From Salinibaculum litoreum (lineage in GTDB: Archaea; Halobacteriota; Halobacteria; Halobacteriales; Haloarculaceae), in NCBI GenBank assembly GCA_009789175.1, contig CP046866.1:2480001-2544000 (forward strand): a DNA stretch of 64,000 bases. The letters run 5' to 3'. The position numbers and the translations under genes were made by a program. Below are positions 38,810 to 47,507 of this stretch, piece by piece; the stretch's first letter is position 1; every line of letters begins with the position of its first letter. The notes under the pieces are model-generated. The model saw only the letters and a list, made by a program, of their open reading frames with translations. It had not been told where the DNA came from and did no database searches.

Positions 38810-40465
38810 ATGGCCTTCGAGTTCGAACTGCCCGACGTGGGCGAGGGCGTCGCCGAGGGAGAACTGGTCGAGTGGCACGTCGCGGTCGGCGACCACGTCG
38901 CGGAAGACGAGGTGCTCGCGGATGTCGAGACGGACAAGTCAATCGTCGACCTCCCGTCGCCGGTCACAGGCACCATCGCGGAACTGCACGCCGAGGTCGG
39001 CGATGTGGTCCCCGTCGGTGACGTGGTCGTAACCATCGACACCGACGCAGAGGTGAACGGCGACGCCGATGAGACGACAGTCGACGCCGAGACCGAGCGG
39101 GAAGGCGAGGACGCCGGAGGCGAGGACAGCGGCGAGACACCAGCCAGTGGCGGGCGCGTCTTCGCACCGCCACACGTCCGCCGACTGGCTCGCGAACTCG
39201 GCGTCGACGTGACGAGCGTCGCGGGTAGCGGGCCGGGCGGGCGGGTGACCGAACAGGACGTGCGGGCAGCCGCCAGCACGGGCGGGTCCGACGACGACGA
39301 TGTCGCCTCCGCTGTCTCGAAGGTTGATGAGAGCGACAGCCCGGAGTCCGTGGCTTCGACAGCCAGCGACGACACGGAACCCAAAGCAGCCGTCTCGAAG
39401 GTGAGCGATGATGGCGATGCTACCGAACCCGAGTCAGCCGTCTCGAACGTGAGCGACGACAGCAAGCGGTCCGCAGTCAGGAAAGCCTCGGACACCGGTG
39501 AACAGAGACCAGCGGCGGCCGACCGCGAGAAGACGCTGGCCGTGCCCGCAACGAGGAAACTCGCCGAGGAGGAAGGCGTCGAGATGGACGCGGTGCCGAC
39601 AGAGAAGACCCAGGACGGACACGCGTTCGTCGAGCCGGAGGACATCCGCACATACGCCGAGGCACAACAGGCCACACAGCAACAGGAGGCGACAGCCGTT
39701 TCCGAGACGGCGACCGCGGGCGAAGCCACGACGGAAGCCGTCACCGGGGAGGCAGCCGTCGCCGACGGTGAAGTCACGCGGGAACCCTACAGCGGCATCC
39801 GGCGGAGCATCGGCCAGCACATGGAGGAGTCGGTCTACACCGCGCCACACGCCACGCACCACGACACCGCCGTCATCGACGAGTTGGTCGCGACACGGGC
39901 GGAGTTGAAACCGCGGGCCCAGCAGCGTGGCGTCTCCTTGACCTATCTCCCGTTCGTGATGAAAGCCGTCGTCGCCGCCCTGAAGGAGTTTCCAGTCCTC
40001 AACACGACGCTCGACGAGGACAACGAGGAGGTCGTCTACAGACACTTCTACAACATCGGCGTCGCAACCGCGACCGAGGCGGGGCTGATGGTGCCCGTCG
40101 TCGACGCCGTCGACGGGAAATCACTCGTCGAAATCGCGGCCGAGACCGCCGACCTCACAGAGCGTGCCCGGGAACGTGACCTCGCCCGCGAGGAGATGCA
40201 GGGCGGCACGTTCTCGATTACCAACTTCGGAGCCATCGGCGGGGAGTACGCCACACCCATCATCAACTACCCGGAGACGGCGATTCTCGGCCTCGGGAGC
40301 ATCGAACAGCGGCCGGTCGTCTCCGACGGGGAGGTTGTGGCCGCACACACCCTCCCGCTGTCGCTCTCTATCGACCACCGCGTCATCGACGGTGCCGAAG
40401 CCGCCGGCTTCGTCAACACCGTCATCGAATACCTGGAGAACCCGACCCTGCTCTTGCTGGAGTGA
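38810..40465 (+). CDS. Dihydrolipoamide acyltransferase (E2), two subunit-binding domains
   Basis: 551 residues. Lipoyl domain 1-80 with Lys43 in ETDKSIVDLPSP; a first peripheral-subunit-binding domain about 118-155 (FAPPHVRRLARELGVDVTSV, then GPGGRVTEQDV); a linker with repeated AVSKV/SAVSNVSDD units; a second, diverged binding-like domain about 243-286 (LAVPATRKLAEEEGVEMDAV); then the acyltransferase domain 325-551 with catalytic DHRVIDGAEAAGF. Two bases after E1 beta. The second domain and the long acidic linker (about 155-245) are unusual. It accepts the acyl group from E1 and passes it to CoA. Confidence 0.92.
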   Translation: MAFEFELPDVGEGVAEGELVEWHVAVGDHVAEDEVLADVETDKSIVDLPSPVTGTIAELHAEVGDVVPVGDVVVTIDTDAEVNGDADETTVDAETEREGEDAGGEDSGETPASGGRVFAPPHVRRLARELGVDVTSVAGSGPGGRVTEQDVRAAASTGGSDDDDVASAVSKVDESDSPESVASTASDDTEPKAAVSKVSDDGDATEPESAVSNVSDDSKRSAVRKASDTGEQRPAAADREKTLAVPATRKLAEEEGVEMDAVPTEKTQDGHAFVEPEDIRTYAEAQQATQQQEATAVSETATAGEATTEAVTGEAAVADGEVTREPYSGIRRSIGQHMEESVYTAPHATHHDTAVIDELVATRAELKPRAQQRGVSLTYLPFVMKAVVAALKEFPVLNTTLDEDNEEVVYRHFYNIGVATATEAGLMVPVVDAVDGKSLVEIAAETADLTERARERDLAREEMQGGTFSITNFGAIGGEYATPIINYPETAILGLGSIEQRPVVSDGEVVAAHTLPLSLSIDHRVIDGAEAAGFVNTVIEYLENPTLLLLE

Positions 40466-40531
40466 CACCGGGACCAGTCGCGTCGGTCGTCCGACCGGCA
40501 GGGTTATCCCCTCCTGTCACTTCTAGAAGAT

Positions 40532-41005
40532 ATGATTTCGCTGGACGTGTCCACCGCGATGACGACGCCGGTTCGAACGATTCCTACAGACTACACGGCC
40601 GCCGAGGCCGCCCATGAAATGCGTGGTGCAGGCATCGGGTCGCTCGTCGTCGAGGACGAGGACAGCGTGGTGGGCATCGTCACCCAGTCGGATGTCATCG
40701 ACCTCATCGCCGACGGGACCGACGTGGCCGGGGCGACGGTGACGGACATCATGTCGACGCCGGTCGTGACCGTCGAGCGGAACGCGCGCGTCCTCGACGC
40801 GGCGGAGTCGATGAAAGAACACTCCGTCCGCAGGCTACCTGTCTGCACAGGCGAGCGAACAGCGGATGACACCATCGCGAGCGACGACCTCGCCGGCATC
40901 GTCTCGACAACGGACCTCACCCACTACCTCCCGCGGCTTCGCAACACTATTCTCCGGGAGCGAGGCGGGAAAAACACTGTCGACGGCAGCCCCGCCCCGC
41001 AGTAG
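40532..41005 (+). CDS. Protein with two CBS domains
   Basis: 157 residues forming one CBS pair: TTPVRTIPTDYTAAEAAHEM with GSLVVEDEDSVVGIVTQSDV, and STPVVTVERNARVLDAAESM with RRLPVCTG and LAGIVSTTDLTHYL. Such pairs bind adenine nucleotides and act as sensors. It stands between E2 and E3 on the same strand; GTTATCC at about 40503 could be its own promoter. A regulatory role toward the dehydrogenase is a guess from position only. Confidence 0.88.
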   Translation: MISLDVSTAMTTPVRTIPTDYTAAEAAHEMRGAGIGSLVVEDEDSVVGIVTQSDVIDLIADGTDVAGATVTDIMSTPVVTVERNARVLDAAESMKEHSVRRLPVCTGERTADDTIASDDLAGIVSTTDLTHYLPRLRNTILRERGGKNTVDGSPAPQ

Positions 41006-41037
41006 ACTGAAGTCCCTGCCCACGCGAAGGGTAGACG

Positions 41038-42450
41038 ATGGTCGTCGGAGATGTCACAACTGGAACGGAACTGCTGGTCATCGGCGGCGGGCCGGGCGGC
41101 TACGTCGCCGCTATCCGGGGCGCACAGCTCGACCTCGACGTGACTCTCGTCGAGAAGGACGCCTACGGTGGGACCTGTCTCAACCACGGCTGTATTCCCT
41201 CGAAGGCACTCGTCTCGGCGACGGACGTGGCACACGCTGCTGGGTCGGCCGAGCATATGGGCGTCCACGCCGACCCCGCAATCGACATGCAGGGGATGGT
41301 CAGCTGGAAGGACAAACTCGTCCGGACGCTCACGAAAGGCGTCGAACACCTCTGTTCGGACGCCGGCGTCAACCTCATCGAGGGCCGCGCCGAGTTCGCC
41401 GGCCACGACACCGCCCGCGTCGTCCACGACGGCGAGGGCGAGGGGTCCGAGTCCATCAGCTTCGAACACGCCATCATCGCGACCGGGAGCCGCCCCATCG
41501 AGATTCCCGGCTTCGAGTTCGACGGCGAGCGCATTCTCTCCTCGCGGCAGGTCCTCTCACTTGAGAGCGCGCCCGACAGCATGCTCGTCGTCGGCGGCGG
41601 GTACATCGGGATGGAACTCGCGACGGTGTTCCAGAAGGTGGGCACCGACGTGACCGTCCTCGAACAACTCCCCGACGCCCTGCCGACCTACGAGGACGAC
41701 GTGACCGAAGTCGTCCGCGACCGGGCCGAGGAACTCGGCGTGGACTTTCACTTTGGCCACCGCGCGACGGGCTGGGAAGAAGACGGCGACGGCCTCCTCG
41801 TCACGACCGAGAGCGACGACGGCGAGGAGACCTTCGCGGCCGAGAAATGTCTGGTTGCGGTCGGTCGCCGCCCGGTGACGGAGACGCTCAACCTCGACGA
41901 GACGGACATCGAGACCACCGAGAACGGATTTATCGGGACCGACAGCAAGGCCCGAACAGACATCGAGCACATCTTCGCCGTCGGCGACGTGGCCGGCGAG
42001 CCGATGCTCGCCCACAAGGCGTTCAAGGAAGGCGAGGTCGCAGCCGAAGTCGTCGCCGACGAGCCAGCCGCACTCGACTATCAGGCGATGCCCGCCGCCG
42101 TCTTTACCGACCCCGAAATCGGGAGCGTCGGCATGACCGAAGCCGAGGCCGAGGACGCCGGCTTTACACCCGCCGTCGGGCAGATGCCCCTGCGAGCCTC
42201 CGGCCGTGCGCTCACCGTCGACGACACCGACGGATTCGTCCGCGTCGTCGCCGACGCCGAAAGCGGGTTCGTACTCGGCGGGCAAATCGTCGGCCCCGAC
42301 GCCTCCGAGATGGTCGCCGAACTCGCGCTCGCCATCGAGATGGGGGCGACGCTTGAGGACGTGGCTGCCACCGTCCACATACACCCCACGCTCTCCGAGG
42401 CCGTCCACGAGGCCGTGAAAGGCGCTGCTGGCCGCTCGATTCACTACTGA
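41038..42450 (+). CDS. lpdA: Dihydrolipoyl dehydrogenase (E3)
   Basis: 470 residues. FAD motif IGGGPGGYVAAIRGAQLDLD, redox disulfide GGTCLNHGCIPSKAL, NAD motif VGGGYIGMELATVFQKVG, FAD motif HIFAVGDVAGEPMLAHKA, and C-terminal HIHPTLSEAVHEA with the His-Glu pair. It reoxidises dihydrolipoamide with NAD+. Closes the E1alpha-E1beta-E2-CBS-E3 cluster. Its downstream region holds the hairpin/double-T element shared with 55.6 kb. Confidence 0.95.
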   Translation: MVVGDVTTGTELLVIGGGPGGYVAAIRGAQLDLDVTLVEKDAYGGTCLNHGCIPSKALVSATDVAHAAGSAEHMGVHADPAIDMQGMVSWKDKLVRTLTKGVEHLCSDAGVNLIEGRAEFAGHDTARVVHDGEGEGSESISFEHAIIATGSRPIEIPGFEFDGERILSSRQVLSLESAPDSMLVVGGGYIGMELATVFQKVGTDVTVLEQLPDALPTYEDDVTEVVRDRAEELGVDFHFGHRATGWEEDGDGLLVTTESDDGEETFAAEKCLVAVGRRPVTETLNLDETDIETTENGFIGTDSKARTDIEHIFAVGDVAGEPMLAHKAFKEGEVAAEVVADEPAALDYQAMPAAVFTDPEIGSVGMTEAEAEDAGFTPAVGQMPLRASGRALTVDDTDGFVRVVADAESGFVLGGQIVGPDASEMVAELALAIEMGATLEDVAATVHIHPTLSEAVHEAVKGAAGRSIHY

Positions 42451-42466
42451 GTATTGTTCCCGCTCT

Positions 42467-42576
42467 GGTTCGAGCCGCAGCTTCGCCGTGCTCGAACCTC
42501 TCGCGGCAAAAAGCTACGCTAAAAAGGCTCGGCGCTCGCTCCGTTCGCGCCGAGTGAACCGCGGCGCTTTGCGCCG
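42467..42576 (-). terminator. Stacked hairpins with double T5 tract, copy 1
   Basis: Between the convergent E3 and exonuclease genes. Inverted repeats: GGTTCGAG/CTCGAACC (42467-42498), CTCGGCGC/GCGCCGAG (42528-42554) and CGGCGC/GCGCCG (42562-42576). Read on the minus strand, the second hairpin is followed at once by AGCCTTTTT, eight bases, TTTTTGCCG (42529-42504). This suits a terminator for the minus-strand exonuclease gene. A second copy of the arrangement is at 55.6 kb. Confidence 0.7.
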
Positions 42577-42603
42577 TGGCTGCTGGTGTGACCGCAGTTC
42601 CGC

Positions 42604-43347
42604 TTACTCCGGGGTCACGAACACGTCCTCGTGTAGCTGGTCGGTGACGACCTCGACCAGTCGCTCCATGTTCGCGGTGTCGTCACGGTTGTACGAGACC
42701 AGCGTCTCCAGTGCCGCGTCGTCGCCGCGCTGGTACTCCCGCCAGAGGCGGACGGCGTCCCGCCCGGAGAGGTCCGGCCGGTCGCGGTCGATACCGACGC
42801 GTTGCTCGATTTCTTTCAGCCCGCCGGTCAGCCCGAGTTGCCGACAGGGATACATCAAATCGAGATGGGGCAGGTCGATAGAGAGGTCGAACGTGGTTTC
42901 GAGGAAGGGTACGTCGAATCGTTTGCCGTTGAAGGTAACGAGCAGTTCGGCGTCGGACAGTTCCGATCGGAGGCGGTCAGCGGTGAGGTCCTGCCCGTGG
43001 ACGAGGGCGTTCGTCTCGCCTGCGCGATGCAAGCCGACGACGGTCACGTCGTCAGCGTGCTGGTCCAGGCCCGTCGTCTCGATATCCAGAAAGCAGGTCC
43101 GCTCGCGGAAGTTCTCGTACATACGCCACTGCGACCCGGAAGGGAACTGTTCGGCGAAGAAGTCGGCGTTTGCGGCGGCGAGGTGGTCCCGGGCGTCGTC
43201 GATGAACGCCTCGATGCGGTCGGCGGTCGTGGGGCCGACGACGGAGCCGTCGAAGTCGTCCCACGTCGTGATACCGCGACGCCACAGTTTGCGCTCGGTG
43301 GTCTCGCCCACGCCCTCGACCGGAATGAAGCTGTTCTCGATGCGCAC
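42604..43347 (-). CDS. DnaQ/YprB-like 3'-5' exonuclease (ribonuclease H-like)
   Basis: 247 residues from GTG 43347. N-terminal helix-hairpin-helix-like segment (FIPVEGVGETTERKLWRRGI), then DEDD-type exonuclease core: FLDIETTGLD (D, E), VTFNGKRFDVPFLE (D) and YNRDDTANM (D). This resembles the YprB-type RNase H-like superfamily. Substrate, DNA or RNA, is unknown. GGCTAAGAGG about 26 bases upstream is a TATA-like box. It precedes the terminator element and follows msrA by 41 bases. Confidence 0.83.
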   Translation of the reverse strand: MRIENSFIPVEGVGETTERKLWRRGITTWDDFDGSVVGPTTADRIEAFIDDARDHLAAANADFFAEQFPSGSQWRMYENFRERTCFLDIETTGLDQHADDVTVVGLHRAGETNALVHGQDLTADRLRSELSDAELLVTFNGKRFDVPFLETTFDLSIDLPHLDLMYPCRQLGLTGGLKEIEQRVGIDRDRPDLSGRDAVRLWREYQRGDDAALETLVSYNRDDTANMERLVEVVTDQLHEDVFVTPE

Positions 43348-43388
43348 GTCTGCCCGGGGTTAGCGGGGGAGCCTCTTAGCCCCAGCGG

Positions 43389-44069
43389 TCAGCAGACGCG
43401 GCGGCGCACCTCGTCGAGTGCCATCGGCGAGAGGTCAAGCGCCGCGAGCAGGTCCCGGCGTTGCTCGTCGGTGCCGTGGCCGGCGACGAAACCGTTGAGT
43501 CGGGCAGCGGCCGTCGAATCGACGAAGGCATCGCCACAGCACTCCAGCAGTTCGTCGCCGATGATAGGGGTCGACCGGAGTTCGTACTTCTGATGATATC
43601 CCTCGGCGAGGTGAAAGCGCTCCAGTGGCTCGATATCGGTCCGGACAGCCCGGCCTGTCCGGTCAGCGAGCGCCTCGCTTGCGGCCTCTGCTGCGCGGCG
43701 CTGGGCCGCGTCGTGAGTGAGGACGACACCGCGGTACTGGCGCTTGCGGGCGTTGCTCGCCCAGTTGTGCTGCTCCCAGACCGCGTCGAGCAATCCCTCG
43801 TAGCTGAGAGTCGCGGGGTCGAACTCCACCTGAACGACCTCGGTGTGGTCGCCCAGCGCGTAGTAGCTCGGGTTCGGGTCCGTGCCACCGGCGTAGCCGA
43901 CGCGGGTACGGACGACGCCGTCCATCGCACCGAAACGGGCATCGGGACCCCAGAAACAGCCCAGGCCGAACGTCGCCGTCTCAGTCTCCGCCGGGTCGGG
44001 AGCCCGTTTGTCGACCGCGAGACACGTCGGGTCCCTGTACGACCAGTCACTCCGTGGCATACTCCCCAT
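43389..44069 (-). CDS. msrA: Peptide-methionine (S)-S-oxide reductase
   Basis: 226 residues. Active-site motif GLGCFWGPDARF with catalytic Cys, then RVGYAGGTDPNPSYYALGDH and QYRGVVLTHDAAQ, and FHLAEGYHQKY near the C terminus. Repairs oxidised methionine in proteins. TAATATAGG at about 44106-44098 supports an ATG at 44069, divergent from the DUF192 lipoprotein gene. Two vicinal Cys in LLECCGD may be the resolving cysteines. Confidence 0.94.
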   Translation of the reverse strand: MGSMPRSDWSYRDPTCLAVDKRAPDPAETETATFGLGCFWGPDARFGAMDGVVRTRVGYAGGTDPNPSYYALGDHTEVVQVEFDPATLSYEGLLDAVWEQHNWASNARKRQYRGVVLTHDAAQRRAAEAASEALADRTGRAVRTDIEPLERFHLAEGYHQKYELRSTPIIGDELLECCGDAFVDSTAAARLNGFVAGHGTDEQRRDLLAALDLSPMALDEVRRRVC

Positions 44070-44154
44070 TACAGACGGAGGAACTTCGGCATTTCGCCTA
44101 TATTACCCACGTAGGATTTGAATCCTTTTGGACGAGCGCTCCCTCGGGAGATGC

Positions 44155-44703
44155 GTGGAGAAGAGCGCGTCAGCCACACGGCGGCGGCTACTCGGGGCGC
44201 TCGGAGCGACCGGTCTCGGGTGGCTAGCGGGCTGTGCGGGAGACGCGGCCGACCAGCCTGCGACGACCACGGGGACTGCCCGTGCGACACCGACGGCGAC
44301 GCCGGTCCACGCCGACTACGAGACGACCGTCGTGCGCGTCGAAACTGAGAGTGGCGAGCGCCTCGGGAGCGTGACAGCCGCCATCGCGGATACGTCGTCG
44401 TTACGGTTCACGGGCCTCTCCGAGACCGAATCGCTGCCCCCGGACCGCGGAATGTTGTTCGTCTACAGCACGGTCGCGGACCGGACCTTCGTGATGCGGG
44501 GGATGGATTTCGGTATCGACATCGTGTTCGCCGACGCCGACGGCCGGATTACGACGGTTCATCACGCACCCGCGCCGGGCCCCGACGAGGACGGCAGCGA
44601 GCAGCGGTATCCCGGCCGCGGGCAGTACGTGCTGGAAGTAAACCGCGGGTGGACGACAGAACGCGGCATCGGGTCCGGCGACGTGCTCCGCGTTGAGCTG
44701 TGA
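44155..44703 (+). CDS. Tat-exported DUF192 lipoprotein
   Basis: 182 residues from GTG 44155. Twin-arginine signal TRRRLLGALGATGLGWLAGC with lipobox LAGC, Thr/Ala linker, then a DUF192 domain (VTAAIADTSSLRFTGLSETE, GMLFVYSTVADRTFVMRGMD, DIVFADADGRI, EVNRGWTTERGI). Function of DUF192 is not established. CCTTTTGG at 44124-44131 is about 26 bases before this GTG; TTG 44128 is less likely. Divergent from msrA. Confidence 0.8.
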   Translation: MEKSASATRRRLLGALGATGLGWLAGCAGDAADQPATTTGTARATPTATPVHADYETTVVRVETESGERLGSVTAAIADTSSLRFTGLSETESLPPDRGMLFVYSTVADRTFVMRGMDFGIDIVFADADGRITTVHHAPAPGPDEDGSEQRYPGRGQYVLEVNRGWTTERGIGSGDVLRVEL

Positions 44704-44746
44704 GGACGGCAGTAGCTTTTCACCGGTCCGTCTCGGAGGGGGACAC

Positions 44747-45043
44747 ATGAGCGACCCCGAGAAGACGCTGGAGGAGTGGAAAGACGAGATGCAGGCCGAA
44801 CACGAGGCGGCGATAGCCAATCCCGACCCCGAGGAGGACCACCGGATAGAGGGCGTAACCCAGGTCAACTACCGCGTCTACTACGAGTACGACGCCGACA
44901 GCGACGAGCTAGAGCAGACCAGAACAGAGCAGGTCGACGAGTTGACCGACCCCGAACTGCGGTCGTGTGCCTGCGGCGTGCGCGGGATGACGCCCGAGGA
45001 AGCCCGCCAGCACGTCGCTGCAGCCCAAGACGGACAGGAATAG
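44747..45043 (+). CDS. Small acidic CxC protein, unknown function
   Basis: 98 residues, acidic, with QVNYRVYYEYDADSDELEQT, LRSCACGVRGMTPEEARQHV. The two Cys form a CxC pair. AGCTTTT at 44714-44720 lies about 26 bases upstream of ATG 44747, so it may have its own leaderless transcript. No known family recognised. It converges with phaC. Confidence 0.6.
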   Translation: MSDPEKTLEEWKDEMQAEHEAAIANPDPEEDHRIEGVTQVNYRVYYEYDADSDELEQTRTEQVDELTDPELRSCACGVRGMTPEEARQHVAAAQDGQE

Positions 45044-45118
45044 AGCAGCGACGGGCAAGGCGGGGAACAGAGCAGACAGGGTCGCCCGACACGCAGCCGA
45101 CAGCGGCCGGAGGACACG

Positions 45119-46486
45119 CTATGTGAGGTTCTCCAGCCAGTTCTCGGCCCGGCCAGGAGCTGTCTCTGCAATCGCTGCCAGTTCGTCCGGGTCGTACTCG
45201 CGGAGGTCGGCCACCGTCTCGATGCCCGCGTCGGCGAGCCGTTCGGCGTAGGTCGGCCCGATACCCTCGACGGCATCGACTGTCGCCGCCGCCCCGCTCG
45301 TGGCTTCGGCGCTGTCGACGGAGACTTCGCCGCCGAGAGAGACTGTCGGGTCGGCTGCCTCCGACGTGTCGTCGGCTGTACTGTCAGTGGCTATCCCGTC
45401 GTCACGGCCGGCGTCGCGCTCGGCGAACCACTCACAGACAGCCGGCCAGAGCCGTTCGTGGGCCTTGCTGGAGACGGAGATACCGATATGGCCGGCAGGG
45501 AACTCGACGAGACGCTGGTCGTCGCTCGCGATGTGGTCATGGAGTGGCTTGCTCGATGCCGCGGGGACGATGTGGTCGTACTCGCCGACGATTTGCTGGA
45601 CCGGCATCTCTATCTCTCCGAGGTCGATAGGTGTGTCACCCATCTCGTAGTCGCCTCTGACAAGTTTGTTCTCCCGGTAAATGTCGTTGATGAACTCCCG
45701 GTAGGTCTCGCCGGCTACGTCGACGCCGTCCCATATCCACTGCTCCATGCGTGCGAAGTTGCGGACGTACTCCTCGTCCTCGATGTTCTCGTAGAGGGTG
45801 ACGTACTTCGTGACGTACTGGTCGATCGGGTCCATCAGCGAGAACTCCATGGCGAGCAGTTCCGCGGGAATGTTTCCCAGTGCGTCGACGGTCGTATCAG
45901 GGTTGTAGTGGTTCGCCCACCGTTCGAGGATGCCCCCGGTGCCGTCGAGGGCAAGTGGCGTCGCCATCAGTGAGAGGGTCCGGACGTGTTCGGGGTACTG
46001 GGTGGCGTACATGATGGACATGGTACCGCCCATGCAGTAGCCAAGCAGATGGACATCGTCCGTGCCCGCATGCGCCAGTGTGGCCGCCATGCAGTTGTCG
46101 GTGTAGCGGTCGATGTAGTCGTGCATCGTCAGCGTCTGGTCGAGCCGTGAGGGCTCGCCCCAGTCGATGAGATAGACGGCAAAGCCCGCCTCCAGCAGGC
46201 GGCGGATGACGCTGCGGTCGGGCTGTAAGTCCAGAATGTAGGGACGGTTCACGAGGGCGTAGACGATGAAGATGGGCGTCTCGTGTCGTTTCTGTTCGGG
46301 TTCGTAGTAGCGAAGCTTGAGCTTGTTCTCCCGGTAGATGACCTCGTTGTCAGTATGACCTACGTCGGCAGTGGCGATGTCGACGAATCGCTCGGGCATG
46401 ATGTCGGCCTTCTCCGCGGCCGCTGCCATCAACTCGATAGTGCGCCGTTGCGCGTCAATGGCGGCAGTCATCTGGTCGGTGTTCAC
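45119..46486 (-). CDS. phaC: Class III polyhydroxyalkanoate synthase PhaC with C-terminal HhH domain
   Basis: 455 residues. alpha/beta-hydrolase core with lipase-like box LLGYCMGGTMSI (catalytic Cys), Asp in GEYDHIVPA and His in FPAGHIGIS. GTG 46486 is chosen because GGAGGTG lies 6 bases upstream on the minus strand, an unusually strong Shine-Dalgarno for a haloarchaeon. After the core, an acidic linker leads to a helix-hairpin-helix domain (VEGIGPTYAERLADAGIETV). No phaE gene is adjacent, unlike class III operons in Haloarcula. Polymerises (R)-3-hydroxyacyl-CoA, if functional. Confidence 0.85.
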   Translation of the reverse strand: MNTDQMTAAIDAQRRTIELMAAAAEKADIMPERFVDIATADVGHTDNEVIYRENKLKLRYYEPEQKRHETPIFIVYALVNRPYILDLQPDRSVIRRLLEAGFAVYLIDWGEPSRLDQTLTMHDYIDRYTDNCMAATLAHAGTDDVHLLGYCMGGTMSIMYATQYPEHVRTLSLMATPLALDGTGGILERWANHYNPDTTVDALGNIPAELLAMEFSLMDPIDQYVTKYVTLYENIEDEEYVRNFARMEQWIWDGVDVAGETYREFINDIYRENKLVRGDYEMGDTPIDLGEIEMPVQQIVGEYDHIVPAASSKPLHDHIASDDQRLVEFPAGHIGISVSSKAHERLWPAVCEWFAERDAGRDDGIATDSTADDTSEAADPTVSLGGEVSVDSAEATSGAAATVDAVEGIGPTYAERLADAGIETVADLREYDPDELAAIAETAPGRAENWLENLT

Positions 46487-46756
46487 CAGGACCACCTCCG
46501 CGGCGTGACGGCACTGTGACGACAGGTCTCGCTCATCGACTGAGACGTGAACGAGCGGGACAATAGTAGTGGGTGTTCCTCCAGCCCCACGAGAGCCGAG
46601 CAGCCGCTCCCTTCCGGTGGTTTTGTCACTGCCACACATGAGACCCAGTCACAGTCAGACAGGAGAGAGAGAGTCGTTACTGACGGAATGGCTAGTGTCT
46701 CGGAAGATGAGTGGCCGGCCAGTTGCAGGGACAGTGGCCCCTTACTCGCGGCGGGG

Positions 46757-47458
46757 CTACTGTTCGGTGCAGATGTCCACGAAGTTGCGGAGAATCTGTA
46801 GCCCCGTCTCACCCGATTTCTCGGGGTGGAACTGCGTGCCGAAGACGTTGCCTGCCTCGTTAGCGATGATACTCGGGAAATCGAGTCCGTAGTCGGTGGT
46901 GGCGACGACTGCCGCGTCGTCGTCGGGGTCGGCATAGTAGGAGTGGACGAAGTAGGCGTACTCCCCATCGACGGAGGCGTCGCTTCCGTCTGCTCGTCGG
47001 GTCTCCGACCCGCCGGTGTCGACGCCCTCGACAATCGGGTGGTCACGCTGTACGTCGAGTTCGTTCCAGCCCATCTGTGGGACTTTCACGGAGTCGGGAA
47101 AGCGGAGGTTCGTGCCGGGGATGAGGTCCAGCCCCTCGGCGTCACCCTCACCGGCGTGGTCGGCCTCCTCACTGGTGGTCAACAGCATCTGCATCCCGAG
47201 ACAGATACCGAAGATGGGCGTGCCAGCCTCGGCCTCGGCCGCGAGAGCATCCCGGAAGGGGCCGGCGTTTTCCATCCCTTCGCTGAACGCGCCAACACCC
47301 GGGAGGACGATGCCGTCGGCGGCCCCGATGGCGTCGGGGTCGTCGGTGAGGTCGACGGCAGCGCCCGCGCGTTCGAGGCCGCGCGTGACGCTGCGAAGGT
47401 TACCCAGCCCGTAGTCGACGACGACCACGTCGGCGGCAGCCTGTCGCGTCGCAGTCAT
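46757..47458 (-). CDS. hisH: Imidazole glycerol phosphate synthase, glutaminase subunit
   Basis: 233 residues. Class I glutamine amidotransferase of histidine synthesis: VDYGLGNLRSV, LPGVGAFSEGM, catalytic Cys in GICLGMQMLL, KVPQMGWNEL, and His/Glu in FGTQFHPEKSG. It feeds ammonia to HisF, which is not in this window. ATG 47458 gives the family length; the frame runs on upstream into the phosphatase gene without family similarity. An acidic insert near residues 155-170 is halophile-typical. Confidence 0.94.
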   Translation of the reverse strand: MTATRQAAADVVVVDYGLGNLRSVTRGLERAGAAVDLTDDPDAIGAADGIVLPGVGAFSEGMENAGPFRDALAAEAEAGTPIFGICLGMQMLLTTSEEADHAGEGDAEGLDLIPGTNLRFPDSVKVPQMGWNELDVQRDHPIVEGVDTGGSETRRADGSDASVDGEYAYFVHSYYADPDDDAAVVATTDYGLDFPSIIANEAGNVFGTQFHPEKSGETGLQILRNFVDICTEQ

Positions 47459-47507
47459 GGAAGCGGATACGAACAGGTCGCCTAAATCAGTTCGTTTTCC
47501 CGCAGTA

